Source: an uncultured Gammaproteobacteria bacterium (GTDB lineage: Bacteria > Pseudomonadota > Gammaproteobacteria > Arenicellales > Poriferihabitantaceae). Taken from it: 47,186 bases of DNA. The translations under genes were made by a program, and so were the position numbers. Of this stretch, positions 23,983 to 32,742 are shown piece by piece. The notes below the pieces were generated by a model. That model searched no databases and had not been told where the DNA came from. It saw only the letters and a list, made by a program, of their open reading frames with translations. The stretch covers positions 1 through 47,186 of the forward strand of contig CAMYNW010000033.1 of assembly GCA_947259885.1 (NCBI GenBank), in the 5' to 3' direction. Position 1 is the stretch's first letter. Each line of letters begins with the position of its first letter.

Positions 23983-24498
23983 TTATTGGTCGTCATAACC
24001 GGTGATTTCCTTCCAGGCCTGATTGGCTTGTTCAAGATACTGAGCGTGATTGCCATCGAGCCAGCGATCTCGTCCTCGTGCGGCATAAAACAGATGTAAT
24101 CGGTCGTCCAGAATTTCCCAGTGGGTGCCATCGGTTCGAATTAATCCCTCACCGAGGCTTAGAGCGTTAGAGCAAAAACCGCCAAAAGCCGGGCGGTATT
24201 TTTCGGGGTCCGCCTTGAAAGCCAGATAGCTTTGTTCCGAACCGAACCGCCAAGTTGCTTCTCGCCATTCATGCACCCAGGCTTTCTTGCCTTCGGTCGC
24301 GGTATGCGTTTCGATGGTAGTTTTATCATGATAGGCGACAGTATCGTAGCCCCCGATGGCGACTTTGCCAAATCTGCTGGTGCTGATCGGGCCCTGGGAA
24401 GTTTTGTCAGCTGCCAAACCATGAGGTGGTAATGTTAAGGCAAAACACATGACAGTCAAGATGATGGTGCTGAAAACTGCTTTTGCAGAGATAGACAT
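23983..24498 (-). CDS. Exported YHS-domain protein
   Basis: This 171-residue protein has a Sec signal peptide (residues 1-29, ending HGLAA) and a YHS domain: IGGYDTVAYHDK, then WRFGSEQSYLAFKADPEKYRPAFGGFCSN. YHS domains are small metal- or cofactor-associated modules; the periplasmic form is often annotated only as YHS-domain protein and its function is unknown. It is the first gene of a pair with the GST. Confidence 0.88.
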   Translation of the reverse strand: MSISAKAVFSTIILTVMCFALTLPPHGLAADKTSQGPISTSRFGKVAIGGYDTVAYHDKTTIETHTATEGKKAWVHEWREATWRFGSEQSYLAFKADPEKYRPAFGGFCSNALSLGEGLIRTDGTHWEILDDRLHLFYAARGRDRWLDGNHAQYLEQANQAWKEITGYDDQ

Positions 24499-24577
24499 GG
24501 CTAATTCACGCTTAGGACTAATGACATTGTAGAACAGCTTTGATGCTATGTGATAACGGAAAGTTCCTTATCGCACG

Positions 24578-24904
24578 TTAATGCAGAATTGTGGTTGCCT
24601 TTAGATGATCTGGGTTTACTCGAAATGACTGAATATGATCGCCACATAAAGTTAGCAATCCTTGATGGCGATCAGCGCTGTTAAGAGAGTAGTCGAACCG
24701 GAAACTTCGACAGAATTGAAGTCTGTTACGATCAAGACGCATGCCCCTGAAAACCACAGTGCCATCAAGGAACTGCAATCCATTTTGCTGGCAGTATTGC
24801 CTTGCCACCTGGTCTGCTCGCTCATGGGCCTGCCGATTTCGCAGTAACATGATTGCGATCACTACAAAAACGAACAACAACACTACTTCAAACGGTTGCA
24901 GCAT
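24578..24904 (-). CDS. DUF3301 family protein
   Basis: This 108-residue protein has one N-terminal membrane helix (FEVVLLFVFVVIAIMLL) and the DUF3301 core: ADQVARQYCQQNGLQFLDGTV, then FRFDYSL and a short C-terminal strand region with HIQSFRVNP. The family is widespread in Gammaproteobacteria with unknown function. It is likely a monocistronic inner-membrane protein. Confidence 0.85.
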   Translation of the reverse strand: MLQPFEVVLLFVFVVIAIMLLRNRQAHERADQVARQYCQQNGLQFLDGTVVFRGMRLDRNRLQFCRSFRFDYSLNSADRHQGLLTLCGDHIQSFRVNPDHLKATTILH

Positions 24905-25054
24905 TGAATTTTTCTAGTTTGCCCATGTGATTGTGGTGCGCTATCCAGGAATAGAAATAGTAACCTGGATTTTTCGCCTAGGTTCCGGTTAAAAGTGGGC
25001 AATAATAAATATTTGTACATCATTTGCTCTGTCATCTTTTTATCTGGAGTAACT

Positions 25055-25203
25055 GTGAGCGTCAAGTATCACCAATTTCTTTATGCCCTTGCAGCTATGC
25101 TTGCGGTTGACACGTCTGCGGCCGAAGCGACATCGAAGGGTGGCTAAGATTGAAGAATTGGTGACAGGTCGACGTTATGCTTCCAGTGTTAATATCGAGC
25201 GAT
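25055..25203 (+). pseudogene. Possible stub of a TonB-dependent receptor (signal peptide and TonB box)
   Basis: After GGAG (25044-25047), GTG 25055 opens a signal-like peptide (SVKYHQFLYALAAMLAVD) that stops after SKGG. One frame over, IEELVTGRRYASS follows at once, resembling the IEEIVVTGxR TonB-box region at the mature start of TonB-dependent receptors, with one residue lost. Nothing receptor-like follows. I read it as the remaining 5' tip of a deleted receptor gene. The evidence is short and the call tentative. Confidence 0.35.
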
Positions 25204-25322
25204 AGCTGGCACGACCTTTCGCTGTAGTGCCTATGTATCTTGAATCGAACTATCCGGCATATAATCGGTCCATTGGAAATTCGATCTACGTTGTTCCTTT
25301 TCTTTATCCACAACATTCCTGC

Positions 25323-25814
25323 ATGAACAAAAAAGCTGTCGCACTCGTAAGTTGGATTATTGTGATCTGGATTTGTAAGGTGTTTTTATTTTCCTTGCCC
25401 TACAAGTTTACCGGCCACCCTGATACGCAACATATTTTCGGCACTATCGGGGCCTGGATGTCGGATACCTTCAGCCAGGGTTTTGGTCAGTTGTTTGGTC
25501 AGTACGGTGCTTTTGTTGTAGGAAGTGTCGAGCTTCTTACCTCGATAGTGTTGTTGTCGCCCATTTTTTTTTGGTTGATCGGGTTAGCGGGAAAATCCAA
25601 TAAAAGTTTAATAAGGCCCCAAATTCATAAGATTGGTGGGTTAATGGCTTCTGCTGTGATGGCTGGGGCAGTGTTTTTTCACCTGTTTACCCCGCTCGGC
25701 GTAGAAGTACTGCATGAAGGTAAATCAGATGGCGGCTCGCTGTTTTACGCCGCGGTATCGATACTGATCCTGGGCGTCGTTTTATTTCTGATCAATTCAC
25801 GAATTAAACCGTAG
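25323..25814 (+). CDS. DoxX-like small integral membrane protein
   Basis: From ATG 25323 this encodes 163 residues with four hydrophobic segments. The first loop has LPYKFTGHPDTQHIFGTIGAW, followed by FGQYGAFVVGSVELLTSIVLL, a pattern shared with DoxX-like/DUF membrane proteins. These have unknown or redox-related roles. Starting upstream at 25227 would add a non-hydrophobic extension before the first helix and is less likely. It precedes the ATP-grasp operon by 88 bp and could be its first member, but no coupling is visible. Confidence 0.7.
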   Translation: MNKKAVALVSWIIVIWICKVFLFSLPYKFTGHPDTQHIFGTIGAWMSDTFSQGFGQLFGQYGAFVVGSVELLTSIVLLSPIFFWLIGLAGKSNKSLIRPQIHKIGGLMASAVMAGAVFFHLFTPLGVEVLHEGKSDGGSLFYAAVSILILGVVLFLINSRIKP

Positions 25815-25902
25815 TCAACCACATCAATTGGCTCTCGGCTGGCATCTCTGTGCCAGGAGTTAAACCATTGCAAGTACACGGCAAACCAAGCAGCGGCGAA
25901 TT

Positions 25903-26739
25903 ATGAAGATTACCGTGACCATGGTGATTCTATATATCCTGTACTGTATCCGCATCGGTACCAAGCCGTGTAAGTACTTTCAACTCAATTCCCCTTGTTT
26001 TGATCGCCACGAGGGGATCTTTTCCAAGCTCGATATCGATCAGTACATCCCGCAGGAGTGGCGACTGGAACAACGCTACGATGATGGTGAGGTTGTACCT
26101 GAATACTGGCCGGTGTTTGTAAAACCAGAGTGGGGACAAAATGCTGCAGGTGTTGAGCGTGCAGATTCTCCTCAGGATCTGACAGAAATTCGTAAACGAA
26201 CGAAGAATGAACGCGTTAAATTCCTCTTGCAACAAGCTGCGCCTGAGTCGCGGGAGTTCGAAATATTTTCAATGCGTCACTATCATGACCAGAATAACTA
26301 TGCGGTGCTGACGGTTACCGAGGCGGTAAACGAATCGGAACCAAATCCGATAAACGGTATCTATAACCCAAGTACTAAATACGTTGAAATCACTGAGCAG
26401 TTTGATTCGACCCAGATAGGTCAATTGTGGCAGCACGTGAATCGAATCGGGCATTTCAATATATCACGCGCCAGCGTGCGAGCTAATTCCCTTGAGGATT
26501 TAATGGTGGGACGGTTTCACGTGATCGAAGTCAATCTGTTTTTACCAATGCCAATTAATATGTTGGATCGAAGATATGGATTGAAACAGATTCTCGATAT
26601 GATCCGTCGCTACATGATGAGTCTTGCACGCATTACCAAAGCACGCGACAAATCGTTGCCCGAAAAGCCGGTGTTTACCAAAATCATGTTGTATAACCGA
26701 GAAAGCCGACTCCTGAATTTTCTGAGAGCGAAAATATGA
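25903..26739 (+). CDS. ATP-grasp-type ligase, first of a coupled pair
   Basis: This 278-residue protein resembles D-Ala-D-Ala-ligase-type ATP-grasp folds. WPVFVKPEWGQNAAGVERA holds the ATP-contacting Lys K74 and glycine-rich loop, and KFLLQQAAPESREFEIFSM matches the hinge strand. A canonical E-x-N metal motif appears only loosely as VIEVNLFLPMPIN. It may thus bind ATP atypically. The N-terminus is hydrophobic (VTMVILYILYCIRIG). Its stop overlaps the next ATG (ATGA), so it is translationally coupled to a second ATP-grasp and then an MFS transporter. I infer that the two ligases act together on a small metabolite. The substrate is unknown. Confidence 0.7.
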   Translation: MKITVTMVILYILYCIRIGTKPCKYFQLNSPCFDRHEGIFSKLDIDQYIPQEWRLEQRYDDGEVVPEYWPVFVKPEWGQNAAGVERADSPQDLTEIRKRTKNERVKFLLQQAAPESREFEIFSMRHYHDQNNYAVLTVTEAVNESEPNPINGIYNPSTKYVEITEQFDSTQIGQLWQHVNRIGHFNISRASVRANSLEDLMVGRFHVIEVNLFLPMPINMLDRRYGLKQILDMIRRYMMSLARITKARDKSLPEKPVFTKIMLYNRESRLLNFLRAKI

Positions 26740-27644
26740 AAAAACTGAAGGCGCTTATTTACGCCTGGATCAGTGAAAAATACATGCATGGATGCAGCAG
26801 CTACAATTCGCTCGATGTCCGAAAATCATGCAGATCTAAGGCGCAGGGACGTTCTGTTTTTGCCGAAAATGATGTGCCCCACGCGCGAGGGACGGTTTTC
26901 ACGTGGCCATGGGTAGCGCACCGGTTCGCCAGCCAGCATGGGTTTCCTGTGGTGGTCAAACCAAATGTGAGTGGGTATTCTCGTGGCAGCTATTTTCCGA
27001 TCAACAGTTTCGGCGAACTCTGGCGTGCGATTTTTCTGGCCAAAATCTGGTGGCCCACAACCATAATTGAACAGTATTTGGATGGAGCTAACTATCGTGT
27101 GCTGGCAACTGACCATCATATGATTTCGGTAATTCGCCGTTATCCGCCTTTCGTAGTGGGTGACGGCAACTCTACTATTGACCAGCTAATCGACATAGAA
27201 AATAAAGTGCGACAGGAGATGAACCTGCACCCCGTGATCTTTCCAATTAAAAAGAGTGATCAGGTGGTCCGTCATCTGGCCAAGCACAAGCTCAAATTAG
27301 ACTCGGTTCCTGAGAAGGGCCAGAATGTTGAGCTATTTCATCGGGTGGCGCTGGCGCCGGGTGGCGTGGTGGAAATCATTGATCAGGCAGCAATCCCCGA
27401 TGAAAATCGCGAACTTTTTCAGCGAGTGGTCAAGATGTTTGACGCAAATGTATTCGGTATCGATGTGATTTTTGAAAAAGGCATTGAAACCAGCTATCGA
27501 GACCAGAAAAGTATTTTTATCGAGGTGAATTCAAGACCCTATATGGAAATGCATCAATACCCCCGCTTTGGCTGCAAGGAAGATTTCTCCGCAGACTTGG
27601 CTGAACTTGATAAAATTGAAATAAAGGACAAGGATATTTTTTAA
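26736..27644 (+). CDS. ATP-grasp ligase, cyanophycin-synthetase/GshF-like
   Basis: This 302-residue protein has the ATP-grasp domain of cyanophycin synthetase and GshF-type ligases. FPVVVKPNVSGYSRGSYFP holds the ATP Lys K75. IIEQYLDGANYRVLATD is the hinge, followed by RRYPPFVVGDGNSTIDQLI and the metal motif IFIEVNSRPYMEMH (E263, N265). Such enzymes form amide bonds between a carboxylate, activated as acyl-phosphate, and an amine. It lacks the N-terminal and Mur-ligase domains of cyanophycin synthetase, so it is a stand-alone ATP-grasp. Starts and stops overlap on both sides (ATGA, TAATG). Confidence 0.85.
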   Translation: MKKLKALIYAWISEKYMHGCSSYNSLDVRKSCRSKAQGRSVFAENDVPHARGTVFTWPWVAHRFASQHGFPVVVKPNVSGYSRGSYFPINSFGELWRAIFLAKIWWPTTIIEQYLDGANYRVLATDHHMISVIRRYPPFVVGDGNSTIDQLIDIENKVRQEMNLHPVIFPIKKSDQVVRHLAKHKLKLDSVPEKGQNVELFHRVALAPGGVVEIIDQAAIPDENRELFQRVVKMFDANVFGIDVIFEKGIETSYRDQKSIFIEVNSRPYMEMHQYPRFGCKEDFSADLAELDKIEIKDKDIF

Positions 27645-28855
27645 TGCAACTAGCATCTCTGGACTCCCCGGCCGCGGCTTCTGGTACACAGCGACTTTCC
27701 CGAACTTTTTATCAATATTTGGGCTTGCATTCGCTGCTGATCGGAATATTTCCCTTTTTCATCCCAGTGTTTCTGTGGAAACATGGATTTGAATTAGGCG
27801 CGATTTCGCTATTCGTTGGCTCAGCAGGAGCCGGCTTCTGCATTGGGCTCTGGGCCTGGGACAGGCTGCGCCACTCGATAAGTTTAATACAGCTGATCGG
27901 GGTATCGCTGGTGCTGGAGGTGTTGCTTTTGCTCAACGTCCAGATTCTCGGAATGAGCCTGGGTGTGTTGCTGTTGCTGGGCATCAGCTACGGTGTTTAT
28001 AACAGTTTTTTCTGGACTACTCAGCGTGCACTGTTCTTCGAGAGAGTCGATCAGAGTAATTCCGGGCGTAGTTATGGAAACCTTCAGATATATGTTGGAT
28101 TCTTGTTACAAGTAGGAATTCTTCTTGGCGGCCTGCTTCTGGAAAAGAGCGGATTCAACTATATTGTGTACGGCAGCATGCTGTTGTGCGCGTTGGGCTT
28201 TGGCATGTTTCTAGTGACCAGGCCTATGGCCCCTGATTCTCTGTCATCCTTTAAACCCATTGCTATTTCAGAGATCGGACGGTTTCGTGATAATGATGCT
28301 TCCCGCCTGATTTTTCTTGTAGATGGGATTTATCTGTTTCTTGAGAGTTTCTTCTGGGTAGTTTCCCTGTTTCTGCTGGCCCACGAAAGCTTTGCTCGTC
28401 TCGGCGCCATAGTGCTTTCCCTGGCCATCATATTTGGTGTATTGTTTTACCTGCTAAAGAACGCAATTGATCGGTTAACACGCAAACATATTTATCGATT
28501 TGCGGTGGTGCTTTATGCGCTGTCCTGGGCCTTGCGGGCACTGGTGGACCACGAGCAATCGTTAGCACTAATGTTTATCTACCTGGTGCTCATCACCTTT
28601 TGCACCTCGTTTTTTCGTCTTGCTATGAACAAGCGATTTTATGACCTGGCCCGCGATACGCTGTCTCACCGATACCTGATTCTCAAGAGCTATTACTCCC
28701 AGATAGGCATTGCAGTGGTGTTTTTCGCCTTTGGCGCAGTCATCCTGCATGCGGCCGATAGCGAGCGAATGCTGATCCCAATTTATTGGATAGCCGCCGC
28801 GGGATCTTTTGTGTATCTGTTATATGGATCTTCCCGTTACGACCGTGCGGGCTGA
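27644..28855 (+). CDS. MFS transporter coupled to the ATP-grasp pair
   Basis: This 403-residue membrane protein has about twelve helices and an MFS layout. It begins LSRTFYQYLGLHSLLIGIFPFFIPVFLW, and the two halves are separated near residues 195-215. Its ATG overlaps the stop of the second ATP-grasp gene by one base (TAATG), so it is made with the two ligases. In such arrangements the transporter usually exports the ligase product. An uptake role is also possible. No family-specific motif tells me the substrate. Confidence 0.82.
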   Translation: MQLASLDSPAAASGTQRLSRTFYQYLGLHSLLIGIFPFFIPVFLWKHGFELGAISLFVGSAGAGFCIGLWAWDRLRHSISLIQLIGVSLVLEVLLLLNVQILGMSLGVLLLLGISYGVYNSFFWTTQRALFFERVDQSNSGRSYGNLQIYVGFLLQVGILLGGLLLEKSGFNYIVYGSMLLCALGFGMFLVTRPMAPDSLSSFKPIAISEIGRFRDNDASRLIFLVDGIYLFLESFFWVVSLFLLAHESFARLGAIVLSLAIIFGVLFYLLKNAIDRLTRKHIYRFAVVLYALSWALRALVDHEQSLALMFIYLVLITFCTSFFRLAMNKRFYDLARDTLSHRYLILKSYYSQIGIAVVFFAFGAVILHAADSERMLIPIYWIAAAGSFVYLLYGSSRYDRAG

Positions 28856-28901
28856 AATGGAAATTACCGGCTAAGCCAGCAGCGTCTGCGCCTATCTGTT
28901 G

Positions 28902-29699
28902 TCAGTTTACTTCAATGGCCATCGGGCAATGATCTGAGCCCATTTGATCCTGGAGATAGTCCACCTCATTGACCCTATCCAGGTGCTTTTTCTCCATCAG
29001 AAAGTAATCAATGCGCCATCCAACGTTGCGTTCTCGTCCTTTTGATATCATGTGCCACCAGGAGTACACGTCAGTGACGCCGGGATTGCGCTGTCGCCAC
29101 ACATCGGACCAGTTGTCCTCAATGAGCCTGTCCATCCAGGCACGCTCGCTGGGATGAAAGCCGATCTTTCCATCATTTGCTTTTGGACGTGCCAGGTCAA
29201 TTTCGGCGTGGGCCACGTTCATGTCACCTCCGACGATAACGATTCGTTTCCGATCGCGAAGTGTATTCATGTAGTCGTGGATGCGGTCATAGAAAACAAG
29301 TTTTTCCTCCCAGGCTTGCTCACTCTTACCTCCGTTAGGGAAATAAATAGACAATAGATCCCAGTCGGCGTTTTTCCACTGAAAGGACAGGTGAGAAATC
29401 CGGCCTTCATCGGCGTTTGGCGCCTCAGGCACTTCCGTATTGAAACGCAGTTTCTGGACCTGCTGCGAAGTCTCATTGCTGATCCAGATCCCGGTGCCAG
29501 CATAGCCTTTTTTCTCAGCGCTGCTGTAGTACTGTTGGTATTCCGGGTGCTGCTTTAGAAAATCGCTGAACTGGTCGATGCTGCCTTTAATTTCCTGCAG
29601 CATCAGAATGTCCGGTTGCTGTTGCTGCAATAAATTCTGCAGCTCTTTTTTACGCTCGACGGCGCGGATGCCGTTAACGTTCCAGGTGATAATCTTCAT
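28902..29699 (-). CDS. xthA: Exodeoxyribonuclease III / AP endonuclease
   Basis: This 265-residue enzyme of the ExoIII/APE1 family acts in base-excision repair, cutting at abasic sites and removing 3' blocks. MKIITWNVNGIRA carries the metal-site Asn, LMLQEIKG the metal-binding Glu, YFPNGG and GGDMNVAHAEIDLARP the active-site Asp/Asn, RIDYFL follows, and GSDHCPMAIEV ends with the catalytic Asp-His. The length fits the family. The gene is single and faces away from the aminotransferase gene. Confidence 0.95.
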   Translation of the reverse strand: MKIITWNVNGIRAVERKKELQNLLQQQQPDILMLQEIKGSIDQFSDFLKQHPEYQQYYSSAEKKGYAGTGIWISNETSQQVQKLRFNTEVPEAPNADEGRISHLSFQWKNADWDLLSIYFPNGGKSEQAWEEKLVFYDRIHDYMNTLRDRKRIVIVGGDMNVAHAEIDLARPKANDGKIGFHPSERAWMDRLIEDNWSDVWRQRNPGVTDVYSWWHMISKGRERNVGWRIDYFLMEKKHLDRVNEVDYLQDQMGSDHCPMAIEVN

Positions 29700-29825
29700 T
29701 GATGGTGGGATTTTTTCTTGGCGGCTATTCTACCTCCAAAGCAGGATCGGTTATGGCTAACAATGAATGAAACATAACCAATTTGATTTATACTCATTTC
29801 CCTTTGACCGAAACTCCGGGACCAG

Positions 29826-30977
29826 ATGCCAAGCCCAATCCTCAGTAAATTACCCAATGTCGGCACCACAATTTTCACTGTGATGTCCAAGATGGCCCAC
29901 GATTACGGTGCTATAAACCTGTCCCAGGGTTTTCCCGATTTCGAACCCGCACAAGAACTACTTGATAAGGTGACTTATTATCTCGGAGCTGGTAAAAACC
30001 AGTATCCGCCGATGACTGGAGTGCCGGAGCTGCGTCAGGCGATCGCGCAGAAGATTGCCGATCAAAGCGGAATCGAAGTCGATCCAGAGAGCGAAATCAC
30101 CATTACCAGCGGCGCTACCGAAGCGCTATTTTGCGCCATCCATTCGGTGGTCACTCAGGGCGATGAGGTGATCGTATTTGACCCGGCCTATGATTCTTAT
30201 GAGCCTGCGGTAGAGTTGGCCGGAGGAATTACCGTTCACTTGCCGTTGACTCTTCCCGATTATCGTATTGACTGGGATGGTCTTAAACAAGCATTAAACG
30301 AACGCACCCGGCTGATTATTGTCAACAGCCCACACAATCCAACAGCAACCACCCTTGATCGTTCTGACCTCGACCAGTTGGCTGAAACTCTTCGCCCCTA
30401 TGATTGCCGTGTCTTGAGTGATGAGGTTTATGAGCACATCGTATTCGACGGTAAGACGCATACCAGTGTGGTTGCCCATCCCGAACTGCGCGAGCGAAGT
30501 TTTGCCGTGTTTTCTTTCGGCAAGACTTATCACGCGACCGGATGGAAAATTGGATACTGCGTGGCACCACCTGATCTCACCACTGAATTTCGCAAAATTC
30601 ATCAGTTCAATGTTTTTACAACGGTGACTCCGATGCAGTGGGCACTGGCAGATTTTGTGGCTCAGGCGCCAGAACATTACCTGGGTTTGTCGTCGTTCTA
30701 CCAGGAAAAACGCGATTATTTCCGGGAACAAGTTGCAGATTCTCGATTTAAGTTGCTGCCCTCTCACGGCACCTATTTCCAGCTTGCGGACTACAGTGAG
30801 ATTTCAGATTTAACAGATATGGAGTTTGCCAACTGGATTACCCAGGAAAAAGGCGTAGCGGTTATTCCTCTGTCTCCGTTTTGTCAGGAACCGCCAGATA
30901 CGCGAATTGTGCGCTTCTGTTTCGCTAAGCAAAATGAAACGCTTAAGCAGGCCGCTGAGATTCTGTGCACCTTGTAG
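29826..30977 (+). CDS. PLP aminotransferase, methionine aminotransferase type (YbdL-like)
   Basis: This 383-residue fold-type-I aminotransferase has INLSQGFPDFEP near the N-terminus, NSPHNPTATT and SDEVYEHIVFDG. K233 in SFGKTYHATGWKIGY is the PLP-binding Lys, and IVRFCFAKQNETL at the end carries the carboxylate-binding Arg. The set matches YbdL/kynurenine-aminotransferase-like enzymes, which prefer methionine and other bulky hydrophobic amino acids with keto acids. It is followed by the dehalogenase-like operon after 134 bp, with no visible coupling. Confidence 0.9.
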   Translation: MPSPILSKLPNVGTTIFTVMSKMAHDYGAINLSQGFPDFEPAQELLDKVTYYLGAGKNQYPPMTGVPELRQAIAQKIADQSGIEVDPESEITITSGATEALFCAIHSVVTQGDEVIVFDPAYDSYEPAVELAGGITVHLPLTLPDYRIDWDGLKQALNERTRLIIVNSPHNPTATTLDRSDLDQLAETLRPYDCRVLSDEVYEHIVFDGKTHTSVVAHPELRERSFAVFSFGKTYHATGWKIGYCVAPPDLTTEFRKIHQFNVFTTVTPMQWALADFVAQAPEHYLGLSSFYQEKRDYFREQVADSRFKLLPSHGTYFQLADYSEISDLTDMEFANWITQEKGVAVIPLSPFCQEPPDTRIVRFCFAKQNETLKQAAEILCTL

Positions 30978-31111
30978 CATCTGGAGAAATTTCCTGGACG
31001 GCGTCATCTGGGCAGCTATCAAATGAGTGATCTGACGGCGTATCGGGCATACTTTTCCGCGTCAATGGATGCAGATCAATTCGAGTTCAAGTAAGTTTCA
31101 CTAGTTTTACG

Positions 31112-31852
31112 ATGGTTAAAAACATTCATCAATTTTCTACCCTGACTTTCGATTGTTATGGCACGCTGATTGACTGGGAAAGTGGCATTTGGGATGCCCT
31201 GCAGCCCTTATTGATGGAAAATAGTGCCAGCCATATCGATCGCATAACCGGCCTAGATGCCTTTGCTCGAATAGAGACTGCCCAGGAAGCGGATACACCA
31301 GATATGGTTTACCCTGAGTTGCTGGCTCACGTACATCGACATCTTGCAGAACAATTCGAATTAAATACCCAACCCGAACTCGATCTTGCATTTGGCGCTT
31401 CAGTGCCACACTGGCCAGCGTTTGCCGATACGGCCGATGCATTGCGCACACTCAGGAAGCACTTCAATCTGGTGATTCTTTCAAACGTAAATCGCGATGG
31501 GTTTGCTGCATCGAATCAAAAGTTAGGCGTGGAGTTCGATGCGATCTACACCGCTGAGGATATCGGCAGCTATAAACCTGATCCAGAAAACTTTTCTTAT
31601 ATGCTCAAGCATCTCCAGTCTGATCTTGGTGTAACACATGAAAAAGTTTTACATACTGCACAAAGCCTTCATCATGATCATGTGCAGGCAAAGAATTTTG
31701 ACCTGGCCAACGTCTGGATAGATCGACAAAACCTTAAAGACAGCGATAACTGGGGCGCTACGGCTCGAGTGGATACACGACCGGCATTTGATTTTTATTT
31801 TATAAGCATGAAAGAGATGGCAGATTATTGTGAAGCACATGCCAAAGTTTGA
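31112..31852 (+). CDS. HAD-superfamily hydrolase, type II haloacid dehalogenase-like
   Basis: This 246-residue HAD protein has nucleophile D14 in LTFDCYGTLIDWESG, the second-motif Ser in VILSNVNRDGF, and the Lys/Asp motif IGSYKPDPENFSYML. Type II 2-haloacid dehalogenases have this layout, but many close relatives are phosphatases, so dehalogenation is unproven. Motif IV is unusual: HTAQSLHHDHVQAKNFDLANVWI. It overlaps the next hydrolase gene by 4 nt and a tartrate-dehydrogenase-like gene follows, suggesting catabolism of a 2-substituted or hydroxylated acid. Confidence 0.85.
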   Translation: MVKNIHQFSTLTFDCYGTLIDWESGIWDALQPLLMENSASHIDRITGLDAFARIETAQEADTPDMVYPELLAHVHRHLAEQFELNTQPELDLAFGASVPHWPAFADTADALRTLRKHFNLVILSNVNRDGFAASNQKLGVEFDAIYTAEDIGSYKPDPENFSYMLKHLQSDLGVTHEKVLHTAQSLHHDHVQAKNFDLANVWIDRQNLKDSDNWGATARVDTRPAFDFYFISMKEMADYCEAHAKV

Positions 31853-32742
31853 GCGTGTTTGACCGTTTTAAACAGTTCGATATTGATTGTAAAGGCACCA
31901 ATATTCATGGCGTCATAGGCGGTGAGGGACCTCCCGTGTTACTGCTGCATGGCTATCCGCAGACCCATGCCATGTGGCATAAAATTGCGCCCAGTCTGAG
32001 CAAAACGCATACCGTGGTTGCAGCGGATTTACGCGGTTATGGGAAATCCGCAAAGCCCGCTGCGACCCCAGACCATAGCAGTTACTCCAAGCGCGCCATG
32101 GCCGACGATATGGTGGAACTGATGGCAAAGTTGGGGCATCAGCGATTCGCGGTCTGTGGTCACGATAGAGGTGGGCGAGTGGCGCACCGTCTTGCCCTGG
32201 ATTGGCCGCAACGGGTCGATAAAATGGTGCTGCTCGATATCGCGCCCACTCGGGAAATGTACAGGCATACCGACGACACCTTCGCCAAGGCTTACTGGTG
32301 GTGGTTTTACCTGGTGCAGGATGCGCCGTTGCCGGAAAATATGATTGGTGCGGACCCTAGAGGCTACTGGCTCGCCAAGTGCGGCAGTGGTTCGGCGGGC
32401 TTGCGTCCCTTTAGCGAACAAGCGCTGGCGCAATATCTCGAGTGCTTCAGCGACCCCGCGGTTATTCACGCGAGCTGCGAGGATTATCGCGCGGCGGCCG
32501 GTATCGATATCGAGCATGACAACGCAGATGGAGATCGCAAGGTTGAGTGCCCAATACTGGTCATCTGGGGAAGGGAAGGAGTAATTGAACGCTGTTTTGA
32601 TGCCTTGGGTCTGTGGCGACAGCGCGCCATAAATGTTGACGGTTTTGCTATGCAGGGAGGTCACTATCTTGCGGAGGAGAATCCAACAGAGTTATTTGAC
32701 CATCTGCAAAAATTCTTAATCGAGGATACTGATAAAAAATGA
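31849..32742 (+). CDS. Alpha/beta hydrolase of the haloacetate dehalogenase family
   Basis: This 297-residue hydrolase closely resembles fluoroacetate dehalogenases. LLLHGYPQTHAMWHKIAP, VVAADLRGYGKS and nucleophile Asp in CGHDRGGRVAHRLALDWP (residue 106, with the two halide/carboxylate Arg) are present, as are LDIAPT and catalytic His near residue 272 in GGHYLAEENP. In the fluoride pocket, the His-Trp pair of true fluoroacetate dehalogenases reads Trp-Trp (AYWWWFYLVQ), so fluoroacetate is a doubtful substrate. The start is TTG 31849 (overlapping the previous stop) or GTG 31855. Its stop overlaps the next ATG. Confidence 0.88.
   Translation: MSVFDRFKQFDIDCKGTNIHGVIGGEGPPVLLLHGYPQTHAMWHKIAPSLSKTHTVVAADLRGYGKSAKPAATPDHSSYSKRAMADDMVELMAKLGHQRFAVCGHDRGGRVAHRLALDWPQRVDKMVLLDIAPTREMYRHTDDTFAKAYWWWFYLVQDAPLPENMIGADPRGYWLAKCGSGSAGLRPFSEQALAQYLECFSDPAVIHASCEDYRAAAGIDIEHDNADGDRKVECPILVIWGREGVIERCFDALGLWRQRAINVDGFAMQGGHYLAEENPTELFDHLQKFLIEDTDKK

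Noticed and set aside
31849..32742. Confident call as fluoroacetate dehalogenase
   Set aside because: The His of the fluoride-binding His-Trp pair is replaced by Trp, so only the family name is used.
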